DNA from: Welwitschia mirabilis
Lineage: Eukaryota > Gnetophyta > Gnetopsida > Welwitschiales
Assembly: GCA_051453625.1 (NCBI GenBank)
Contig: JBOZIK010000001.1
Location: 159,356,794 to 159,397,545, forward strand
DNA length: 40,752 bases
Direction of reading: 5' to 3'
A program made the position numbers and the translations under genes. The stretch's first letter is position 1; each line of letters begins with the position of its first letter. Shown here in pieces: positions 31,690 to 40,752 of the stretch. The notes under the pieces are model-generated. The model had not been told where the DNA came from, searched no databases, and saw only the letters and a program-made list of their open reading frames with translations.

Positions 31690-32460
31690 AGACTTCTAAC
31701 TTTGCGCTTTTCTTAAATTCCCTTCTCCAAGTTAGAATCCTTTGTTGATTTGTTTCCTATCTTTGTTTTGAGAAGAAACATAATATCTGCAAAGATCCAA
31801 GTGATTACGAAGCCACAAACATCATTCTTAGCATCTCCCTTAGATTAATGTCAATACATGCCTTATAGGGGATTGTCCCTTGGTATTTATAAATCATTAA
31901 GAACCAAGCAAATTTAAGAGGTAGTCATCTTACTTGACCTAGAGAAGGCAATAATGGAAACTATATCTGGACTTGTGTTATTGAACGGAGATCTAGTTTA
32001 GGTATGAAATCCAACCTTAACATAGGATGAAACTTCTAGCAGAGTTTTTCCTAGGTGATAAACCATAGGTTTCAAAACATGCATTAAACCATTTACTAAG
32101 TTAGCATGAGGTCATGTGTTTATTATTAACATGACTCTAGCACGTTCACATAGAAGAAGCTCTGAATCTAATTCATCCTCCACACCCTCAAATGCAAATG
32201 GATCAAGAGCCTTATCTGCTATTCTTACCATGGGTGATTGAATTTAAAACAAACAATTTCTATTGTGAGAGTCAACCATATCAGTCGTGGCAAATAAATG
32301 TACTAAATCTTCAAATCCATCCTTTCCATCAGATGTTGAGGAAAGTTTAGACCTCATTTTTAGAAAGTCATAATGATGAACTAAAGCTATTCCATCTTGT
32401 GTGTTCAGTAATAGTTTTCCAAATCTTTGTTGGTTTGAGTCATCACCCATTTATCTATGG
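31690..32460 (-). pseudogene. Unidentified coding-like fragment, broken
   Basis: Minus-strand translation gives non-repetitive, protein-like sequence in pieces: an open 68-codon stretch at 32244-32450 (GKLLLNTQDGIALVHHYDFL; GFEDLVHLFATTDMVDSHNR), then after a stop and in a nearby frame MVRIADKALDPFAFEGVEDE to about 32100, then VSSYVKVGFHT and further on KNDVCGFVITWIFADIMFLL near 31760-31830. The acidic, mixed composition differs from the Lys/Asn/Ile-rich random ORFs elsewhere. I do not recognise the family. It may be a degraded host gene piece or an unfamiliar element protein. Confidence 0.35.
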
Positions 32461-32929
32461 ATTCCATCTAATATAACAACTATATTAAATGATTTCCATA
32501 GTGAACTCATTTTCTGACTTCTAATATAAGATGGTTAATCCTTCATTGAAGGTAGTTGAACAAGATACCTATGAATATGATCGATCTACCATCGAAACTC
32601 TTATGACCATGAGTTGGAAACAATTCCTTAAATCTTTTAATGATATTAACTAAGAAACATCTTTCCATCCATGGAACTCATATCATTGAAATTAATGTAT
32701 TCTACATTTTATAGTCATTCTTGATGTTCCAACAACCATCTTTATGAAGTAGGTTCATAGTTATCAATCGTAATAGCAGATAACATGGTAAAATTGACAT
32801 TCAGATCAAGTATATTAGGATAATTTAGCTTAAGTGAAGACTTAAATTAATTGTGTTACCATAAAAATATGTCGTTTGTCATTTTTAATGTCATTTATAA
32901 ACTTATATATTTCCCCGTGATGATTTCAG

Positions 32930-33058
32930 GTATTGTACTACATTCTGAAGCATATGCTGAAAGATGAAAGTATTCCAATAGCAAATGTTGGATGCACTAG
33001 TGATCTGGATGACTACAATAATCTCTTAAAGCAGATCATCTTCAAAGTTATAGTCTGA
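32930..33058 (+). pseudogene. Exon-like fragment ending in a stop codon
   Basis: A pyrimidine-rich stretch ending TTTCAG (to 32929) looks like a 3' splice site; the next 43 codons stay open and end at TGA (33056-33058). The translation contains YYILKHMLKD, SIPIANVGCTSDLDDYNNLL and KQIIFKV, with a protein-like composition. It could be the last exon of a broken or captured gene. I do not recognise the family, and no upstream exon is certain; 32540-32645 on the same strand has an open stretch (VVEQDTYEYDRSTIETLMTM) that might be related. Confidence 0.3.
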
Positions 33059-33699
33059 TGTCTTCTTGGGAAAACGAACAAATTCCAGTTATGGGGTTAG
33101 ATGGTTATGGCATTAAACTTGGTCAAAATCTTTAGCCATAAAAAGTGTAAATTTCTCATTTGTAAAATCCTAAATGAAAAATTCTAATTGTAAAACCCTA
33201 ACTATATTTCTACCTAAAAAAAGTGTGAAGTGCTCCTCATTGTAACAATCCTTTATTGACAAAAGTATTATTACCCTTAGAGCATAGGATATTTGTTATG
33301 TCTTTCTAAGCTTCTCCTTTAGAAGTGGACTAGCCTGAAAGCTAACTTGATGATTTTGTATCAGCGTTAGATTTCTTTCTTAAATGTATTACAATTCCAT
33401 TTTTTTAAAAGTTAATAAAGAAGTTGTTTTCATTTCTTGATTGTATGTGCGATTCATTTCACACCTTCAATGCTTGACTTGAATCTACATTTCTGCAAAG
33501 TTATTCTTATTCTGCAAGTGAGTTATTTTTATTTCATGCTTGGGTTTTATAACTTAAATTTATTTAATGGTTCTTGGATTTTATTTCCTACTTATCGTGC
33601 TTATGAATAGGTTGTAAAGAACTAAAGTGATAAAGAGTTCTCACCACTACTCATGTGGTGAATGAAATAATGTCACCATGATCTAAGCCATAATGAATT

Positions 33700-33996
33700 T
33701 GTTGCATTTAGAGTTTAAATAGGAATTCACATTATATTGTTGAATAAACGTCTTTGTTATTAGAATATTCAAGTTAGTGCTTTGAGTATTAGTTCACTTT
33801 CATACTTTAACCATTCAAAACCTTTTCATCTCAATCTTAGTTTACACTTTTATCTTGAATATTTTGCTAGTATAAGAGTAGTATTATATTATTACTATTT
33901 ATTTCTATCTTAAATTATCCCTATGGATTGAATGACACTAGGACTTTGCTAGAATGCGGGTGTTGTTAATTTGTAAAAGTTAGCCTCGAATAGCTT
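33700..33996 (+). repeat. 3' part of a Ty3/gypsy (Athila/Tat-like) 5' LTR
   Basis: CCCTATGGATTGAATGACAC (about 33918-33937) followed by GGACTTTGCTAG and GTTAGCCTCGAATAG resembles the CCCTGTGGATTCGAC...CTTTGCTAG block at the end of many Athila/Tat LTRs, and leads into the PBS. The outer start of the LTR could not be fixed; it probably lies upstream, perhaps near 33.1 kb. No 3' partner was seen. Confidence 0.5.
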
Positions 33997-33998
33997 TT

Positions 33999-34016
33999 TG
34001 ACAGTGTTGTTGGAGA
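33999..34016 (+). other. Decayed primer-binding site of a gypsy element (tRNA-Asp type)
   Basis: TGACAGTGTTGTTGGAGA aligns without gaps to TGGCGCCGTTGCCGGGGA, the usual Athila/Tat PBS; six of the seven differences are G-to-A or C-to-T transitions, as expected from deamination of methylated cytosines. Confidence 0.6.
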
Positions 34017-36265
34017 AAATGGTATGATAGCTTTACAGTGGATGCACTATTTTTTCCCTTATTGTTTTTTTATATGTTAGTTCTGTTTTTAGTTTTTTTT
34101 ACATTTCTAGTGATTGGTGATAGTCCCTTCTAATGTTACCTGAACTGTTCCTACTTTTTTTCTACATTTCCTTACATTTTTACACTTTCCAGTGGTGGGT
34201 ACTACTCCATTTTCAATGACACCCAAAATAGCTTTTTTTTTTTTTACACTTTTGTTAATTTTTCATTAAGATTTTTAACTCTAACCTAAATATATTGTCA
34301 TACTAATCTTTATGGTTGTAGGGCTAATGTATTTTTTATAGATTTACTGCCTAAACAAAATAATGAAAATTGATGAATAATAAAAATCAATAAGAACTTT
34401 CTTCTATTTTCTTTTCTTTTCATGAATTTTTAATTCAGTAGTTTATTTTTAGTTTTTTCATTTATTTTTGTTTTTGTTTCACAAATTTTAAAAAGATGTA
34501 TATATAGAATTTATCTATAGGTTTTAGTTTACATAGTTCTTTATTGTTTTATTTTTTGTTACATATTTTCTGTATGATAATGATCAATATATCCTTTTCT
34601 CAAACCCTAAAACATTGAATAATTGATGTTACCACCTACTGGTGTTAATAGCTTTCTTGTAAACTTTGCTTTAATTTTTTTTCCATTTAGCTTCTATTAT
34701 CATTTTAAATTCATTTATGCTTTGGGACTTCATCTAAAACCTTTCTATTGTCCATGTGTTGGATATAGTAATCAAGAAGGAATAGTTAGAATCCAATCTA
34801 GTGAAATCATGAGCCTTAGTACTAGTAAAAAAAATGAATAAAGACCTCGGTCTAAGAACCAATCACATGACGAATCTCATGGAGAATAAAAAGAAAAAAA
34901 ACCTCATCTAAATGTGCAATCCACGTTCTAAAACCTTTATTATAGTAATCACATATCTTTCTTAAATACAAAGAGATATAATTTTATTAGGAAATTATTT
35001 TTTGAATGAAGTAGTAAATTTAAGAATGGATTTTACTGAGACCTTCTAGATTATTTTTGTCTCTATTCTGATCATATATGTTTAAAGAGTTTGATGTCTT
35101 AGCTTTTTTTCTTTAACATTTTTGTCTCTAGTGATACCTTATTTTCATTTTGCAATTTAGAGCTCATTGAGATTCCTTCTTGGAAACCATTTTACTACAT
35201 ACTTCTTCGAGTTTTAAATACTTTAAGAAGATGACTCTTTTTTCATTAGAACTTTGGAAACATAAAAGAGTCATATATAGATTACCTTAGAAAAAAGTAA
35301 ATAAAAAATTTTGATCTGTATCCCTAATCCCTTCCCTCTTGATTACCATAAACCTACCTCATCCTTATGACTTTGGAAAGATAAACTAGGGAATACATAT
35401 AAAAAATCAATTAATAATAATTTAAAATACAATGAAATATATATATATATAAGTGGATAAAAATGATTTGTGAAAAGATATTTAAATTATTAAAAATGCA
35501 CATGATGAAAGCTTATGTCGTGAAATAAATGCAAAACATATTAAGAACTAAGTTGAAAAATGCAAAAACAATGATGCTATTAATTTGAAATAAGCTTAAA
35601 TCATTAAATAAATATCAAAGATTTACTAAAAAACTAGTTGAAACTATTAGTATTTCAACCATAGTTCAAAATGCATCATCACAATAAGCTCATGATGAAG
35701 TTACTTGAACTAATCAAGTTGATATTCACAAGTTTGCTATATACATATATTACATTAGGGGAAAAGAAAGAAAAAGTAGAAAAACATGATATAAATTTTA
35801 GATGAAATGCTCAATAATATGTATATCTATTGCTACATATTCTAATTCGTGTTGAGTTGCGCAAACAAGAGTAAGTTAAAAAAAAAAAAATTACTTTTCC
35901 AAGTAATAAAATATAACACAATGATATTCAAATATGTTAGCTTTTTAGCTTTATATTAAGATACCAAATTGTTATAAAGAAATGTACCGATAAGGTTTTG
36001 TTTTCCTTTACAGGAAACACTCAAACATGAGAGATGCTATTGCTTCCTTTGTAGAATGGTTGGATAGTTTCTTGACCTCCTTACTTAGTTCTATTACTAG
36101 AGCCCTTTTACCAAAATATCTCCATATCTTATGGTGACATCCTCCTTATACCCTTTAGCCTTTTTATATAATACAATTTCTTTTTTTTACTTCTGAGAAA
36201 TAGGTTTATGATTGAAGTTGTTATCATATTTCTGCCACCTTTACCTTCTTCATCATCCTCATGCT
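34017..36265. other. AT-rich DNA, probable remains of gypsy internal region
   Basis: No coding domain recognised. A degenerate direct repeat of about 80 bp is visible (ACATTTCTAGTGATTGGTGA near 34101 and ACACTTTCCAGTGGTGGGTA near 34182). A lone AAACCCTAA word lies at 34602-34610. A short AT repeat lies at 35437-35452. Confidence 0.35.

Positions 36266-36299
<34 letters not shown>
36266..36299. repeat. AT microsatellite followed by AC
   Basis: An uninterrupted TA dinucleotide run from 36266 to about 36292 passes into ACACAC to 36299. Confidence 0.9.
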
Positions 36300-36300
<1 letters not shown>

Positions 36301-36519
36301 GCTGACCTACTAACATACTAGCTAATCTATCAACTAACTAATATATTAGCTTAAATGCTAAAGATAAATATTGAATGTCATCTAAAATGTATATTCATAA
36401 GAATAAAATTATTTTATTAATAAGAAACATTATATCATTATTAGTTCTCATCAGTTCCCCTAAGCTCAAAATTTTGTAAGTCCCTTAGTAATTATATACA
36501 AAAGAAAGAGAAAGAGAGG

Positions 36520-39193
36520 TTCATCATTTTTTCTTTCTCCTTTTGAAAACAAAAGGGTGCTCTTTACTGGAGTTTAACTCTTCCAAATTCTTAGCCAATT
36601 GAGCTGATTGTCTTTCCTGCTCAAAGGTAACCAAAAATTTCCTTTGTTTCTCCTATAAAGCAAGGTTATTTAAATCTATAGTTTTTATATCTTTTGGTTC
36701 TATAGTAGTTTTCTTTCTATCTCTGCCTCTTGCTTTTGAAGGAGTTCTTGGTTACTTTGGCTCTTGTAGGAGTCGAAGGAATTTTATTCTAGAACTTAGG
36801 GGCATTTGTTCTAGTCCTATGGCTATCTAAGCTTATATTCCTGCTCTTGAAATTTTTCTTATAGGGACTATATATATTTCTGATGAATTCTTATTTTCTA
36901 ATTTTAAAAAGATATCCACAAAAGTTTCTTTCATCATGGTTATATTTTTCACAATTCTATCTCTAAAGGAACATAATTGCTGAAAATCCTAAGAGGATGC
37001 TACAAAAACTTTCATATCTGTTTCGTATTCTTCCTATATTCTACAAACTTTTATGAATTTATCATTAAAAAAAAAATAAATTCTCTAGTGGAAAATTCTT
37101 TCCTTTTCTAAACAATTTTGATACTTAAAGATTTAATATCTGTTTTACACTTATGAAAAATCCTGCTCAGCCTTGACCACCTCCTAGAATTCTTCTAAAT
37201 GATACTTTTTTAATGCTCTTTAAATCTATCAATAAAATCATTTAACTTTTGATGATAGTAATTAAGGCTTCATGGAATTACCAATTATTCATTCCTAAAC
37301 CCAATTCTCTTACCTAACTTAACCTCCTTTAGGTGGAGTTCATGTAGTAATATGATATTTTATCTTTTCAAATTTTGAATAATAAGTTGAGTAGACTTTG
37401 GGCATATTACTCTAATATCCTTCTTCAACTATGCATGATATTCCTTCAAAGCATCTACAATACTAAGTTTTATTTCATTTTCAATCTCATTAGTTAGAGT
37501 TAAAGAAGTTGAAGGAATGTTCTATATTGAACTCACTGCTCTTCTAATCTCCTCCTTTATTTCTGAAGACATATGTTTAATGATTGGATTTTGATGAGCT
37601 TAACCAAAAGAGCTTGCTTCTTCAATACAATTCTTGAAAGCCTTATCTTATTTTATCATCTGATTCATGGATTTCTTATTTGCTCCTCACATGGAATGAT
37701 AGTATCCAAACCAATTTTTGGTTTTAAGCCATTTATCTCTATATTCTTATACCTCTATATAAATCTTCATAAAAGTCTTATTCATACCCTTAAATCTGTG
37801 TTAGATTTTATCTAAATACTCCCTACTCAAGGGTAGAGGAACTTTATTATGCACAAATGTAATGAACTTTTGTTGATGATTTATGTATTTCGTATTATAT
37901 TTCTTGCTGAAAGCCAAATTCTCCAATAATGATACTTACATGTTTGGTCTTTCTCTTAGAAAATTATCTAATTCTTTCTTGTTTTTAGCATTAGTCTCTA
38001 AGTCAGCAACGCATTCATAAGCTCTCTGTAGTTTCCTACTCATGTCCTTGTAGGTTTCAGAGAGCTAAATATTTTCTTCCTTTTTGATTATTTTGTATAG
38101 TAACATTTTAGTATTTTCTTTTTCTTGATCTAATTTTTGTTTTAAAAATTTCTTCTCAATTTTTAAATCACCAAGTTAATTCTGTAATGCTAAAAATTCT
38201 TCTTTTCTACTAAGATAGGTTTGAATCTCATCTTTAACTGAATTTAAAGAACTATAAAGACTATTGATTTTGTCTTCTTCTAGTGCTTTAGAGAATTAAC
38301 TAGATTATAGTGGATGGTAGGAGATAATTTCTTTAACAGAGAATTGTATNNNNNNNNNNGCTTGGAAAAGACTGCATTGAAGGTAGACTCTGAGGAGCAA
38401 AAGGGAATTCTCCTTGATCTAACTAAGTAGTTCTTTGTCTTGTGATTTTTAAAAGACTTGACTCTTTGACTTTAAAAAAATTCTAAACTGTTAAGTCTAT
38501 ATATGACTTATTAGGTTGAAATGGAATTTTATTTTTACTTAAAATTTAGGCTATTAAAGATGAAAATCCTAGACCCACTATGCTAGAAGCTTCTATTCTA
38601 ACTTTCTTCATTTTTAAATATGTCTCATTAGACACAAAAAGATCCCTTCTGTAATATTTACATTTGTCTGATTTCTCTTATCCTTCACAGCCGCTACCAT
38701 ATAGGCTAGGTAATGTTATACATTTCTATTCATGAAGGATTAGTACCAAATTATTAGTCAAAATTCTTAAAATAATAAACATTTTAGGTTCTAAATCCTT
38801 ATTTACTGGAATTCTTCCCCACACTTCCATCCTTACTAGAAAACTCATACTCAATTTGGTATCTTCTTTTCTACTAGTATCCTTAATGGATTTGCCTCCA
38901 CATGGAAAGTGCAACATCTCTCTGATCTCTTCTTAAGTAATTGATATTCTTTTATTTTCAATAATTTTTTCTAGTGTATTCTACTTATCATCAAATTTTA
39001 AATTCTTATAGAACTTATAAACAGATTCTAAAGTGAATCTATCATTCATAGTTAACCATTCATACCATGCCAATTCAATAATTCTTTGTTTAAATTTGGT
39101 CAAATAGGAATCAGAGAGTACATTTACAAATTTAAGAAGGAAATAATTTTACATTCTATCAAATTGTCATAATGGTTTGATTTAGACAAAGTC
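36520..39193 (-). pseudogene. Long broken ORF of a probable plant retroelement, with coiled-coil section
   Basis: Minus-strand translation follows across stops and a few frame changes from an ATG near 39193. The first part has YLTKFKQRIIELAWYEWLTM, FTLESVYKFYKNLKFDD, EEIREMLHFPCGGKS and VWGRIPVNKDLEPKMFIILR (to about 38730), resembling the N-terminal ORF of some plant transposons/retrotransposons (FYxNL.. then a short loop and a LGFP-like motif; Transposase_32-like). The middle (about 38250-37900) is rich in Lys, Glu, Leu heptads such as LSETYKDMSRKLQRAYECVA. It ends with QRKFLVTFEQERQSAQLAKN and a Lys/Arg-rich tail near 36530. A 10-N gap at 38350-38359 interrupts it. At least 15 stops show it is dead. 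Family assignment is tentative. Confidence 0.45.
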
Positions 39194-39802
39194 ATTTAAA
39201 AACTTATTTGCAAAATTTTTTGAAGAAAAACTACTCAACTAATAATAAAACATGTTTTGACAAAATTACATTTATTCAACCCCCATGTTAAATCATACAT
39301 ACTCCTTAATTCTAAAAATAATAATAGTAGACTAATATAAATTTTCCATAAGAAGCTATTTTGCCATGATTATGAGAGCACAAAAAAGCACAAGCATGTA
39401 AAATGCAGAAGTCAAAGTGAAATTACTTACCTATTTTCCACTTAATATACATAAAAATATGTACTTTATATTGCATTAATTTTGCATGTTTGAAAAGACT
39501 AAGAATTTTTGCCAAAAAATAGCTTGAGTTGGAATTATTTCCTATGGGTGTTGATGCTAAAGAATTAAATGACACAGTGGCAAGAAGAACAATAAGAAAA
39601 TTAATTAACATGAAACATGTATTATGTAGGCTGGCATGGGCTTCATGTGGGTTAGATAACATGGAAAAAAGATATTTATTGGTATTCTATGGGGGTTATT
39701 GAAAATGAAGAGGGTTTGTAAAGAATGTTTTAAAGTGAGGGATTAGAGGAAAAAGGTGTCATATTTAAGTGGTTACCATTCTCTACAATAAAAGGGTTTA
39801 AC
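39194..39802. other. AT-rich DNA, nothing recognised
   Basis: No gene motif. An open 79-codon stretch on the minus strand at 39423-39662 lacks any recognisable feature. Confidence 0.4.
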
Positions 39803-39910
39803 GAGGGTCTTCAAAAGCTCTAGAGTTCTAAATGGGAATTATCAAATCCATTGAGGAGCTTGCAAAAGTATTTGAAGAGGGTCATCAAGTACTTCAGAGT
39901 TCTTAATGAG
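39803..39910. repeat. Minisatellite-like repeat left of the gap, period 74
   Basis: GAGGGTCTTCAAAAGCTCTA at 39803 and GAGGGTCATCAAGTACTTCA at 39877 are offset by 74 bp and continue in register (AGAGTTCTAAATGGG / AGAGTTCTTAATGAG) up to the N gap at 39911. Confidence 0.6.
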
Positions 39911-40052
39911 NNNNNNNNNNNNNNNNNNNNNNNNNNNNNNNNNNNNNNNNNNNNNNNNNNNNNNNNNNNNNNNNNNNNNNNNNNNNNNNNNNNNNNNNNN
40001 NNNNNNNNNNNNNNNNNNNNNNNNNNNNNNNNNNNNNNNNNNNNNNNNNNNN
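39911..40052. other. 142-N assembly gap
   Basis: Run of Ns between two tandem-repeat tracts; likely an unresolved repeat array. Confidence 0.95.
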
Positions 40053-40057
40053 AACCC

Positions 40058-40415
40058 AAAGTTTTAACTTTGAGCTAGTATCAATCAACTTTTGAGCTTA
40101 TAGCATGATGGGTTGACTTAAAATCTAACTGAAAGTTTTGACTTGAGCTAGTGTTAGTTAAATTTGCAGCATGATGGATTGGCTCAAAGTCTAACTCAAA
40201 TTTTTCACTTTAAGCTAGTGTTAGATAACTTACGAGTTTGTAGCATAATGGATTGGCTCAAAATATCACTTAAAGATTTAAGTTAAGATAGTGTTAGTTA
40301 ACCAAGTGATATTTTTTTTGTTATAGGTTTAAATGCAATATAGAATCTAAGAAGATAATTAAGTTATCTTAAAATCTGACTCACAGCTTTAACTTTGAGT
40401 TAGTATCAGTTAACT
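40058..40415. repeat. Minisatellite-like array, 66-74-bp units
   Basis: Units start at 40058, 40132, 40198 and 40272 (AAAGTTTTAACTTTGAGCTA, AAAGTTTTGACTTGAGCTA and variants), each containing GCTAGTGTTAGTTAA-like and GCATGATGGATTGGCTCAAA-like words. A partial, more diverged unit lies at about 40371-40415. Confidence 0.75.
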
Positions 40416-40752
40416 CAATAAATTTATTCTAGAATTTTAGCTTATAATCAAGGAAATCAATTAGGAAATATTCATCTTATCATTCTTTTCTAAGACTACA
40501 TTCTTTTTCTATTTCCTATTAATCTTGTTTTAATAAAATTATCTAAAAGTTTTCCTTAATTTAAAAATAAATTGTAAGATTTTGCTTAACCACTTGGCGA
40601 TCAATGATGACAAAAAATCTAGTGGATTACTGTAAAGGATTATAGCTTAGGGAAAAAATAGAATGATCATAAATTAATCTGAAGTTCTAACTTTACGTTG
40701 AACCTTGATTATTTGAAATTCCATAACTTCTACCTTTATGAGGAGGTCATTA
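40416..40752. other. AT-rich DNA to window end
   Basis: No gene or repeat recognised. Confidence 0.4.

Noticed and set aside
34623-34841. 72-codon plus-strand frame after TATATCC and AAACCCTAA words
   Set aside because: The peptide has low-complexity Phe-rich content and no motif; promoter-like words alone are not enough.

Overview
The window reads as nuclear DNA of a seed plant. It is very AT-rich, almost every coding trace belongs to a decayed plant-type retrotransposon, and one long GC-rich open reading frame encodes a plant-specific nodulin-like/NFD4-type membrane transporter. The old, sparse, heavily mutated LTR elements would suit a large gymnosperm-like genome, but that is an inference from style and not shown by any diagnostic marker. 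Five N runs (4046-4055, 17354-17453, 18869-19539, 38350-38359, 39911-40052) mark assembly gaps.

Layout. About 330-9847 is a degenerate minus-strand Ty1/copia element of SIRE/Maximus type with long LTRs of about 1.5 kb, gag, integrase and a remnant of RNase H; its reverse transcriptase is deleted. 10180-10940 is a plus-strand LINE relic carrying an internal 90-bp tandem duplication. 12770-15800 is a plus-strand copia relic (gag end, protease, integrase, RT, RNase H). 16217-22473 is a well-delimited minus-strand copia insertion: 396-bp LTRs, a perfect 5-bp target duplication (CATAG), PBS, PPT and all domains, but with the RNase H segment present twice around a 100-N gap. 24550-25392 is the 3' end (RNase H, PPT, LTR) of a further plus-strand copia element.

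26569-28320 (minus) is the only convincing host gene: an uninterrupted 583-codon major-facilitator protein. Upstream of it lie a tRNA-derived SINE-like insertion (28890-29111) and a less AT-rich, apparently low-copy stretch (29430-31100) with ABRE/G-box and RY-like motifs. 31690-33060 holds coding-like fragments I could not identify. 33700-34016 is the end of a Ty3/gypsy (Athila/Tat-like) 5' LTR and its decayed primer-binding site. 36520-39193 (minus) is a long broken ORF with a coiled-coil section, resembling the first ORF of some plant retroelements. 39803-40415 contains two minisatellite-like arrays of about 74-bp period on either side of a gap.

The genes do not form an operon or pathway: this is one transporter gene in a retrotransposon landscape. 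I see no tRNA, rRNA, CRISPR or bacterial-type system, and nothing I could honestly call a new biological system. The most useful second looks are the duplicated RNase H around a gap, the SINE candidate, the triplicated 91-bp module in the long LTRs, and the unidentified coding-like fragments at 31.7-33.1 kb.
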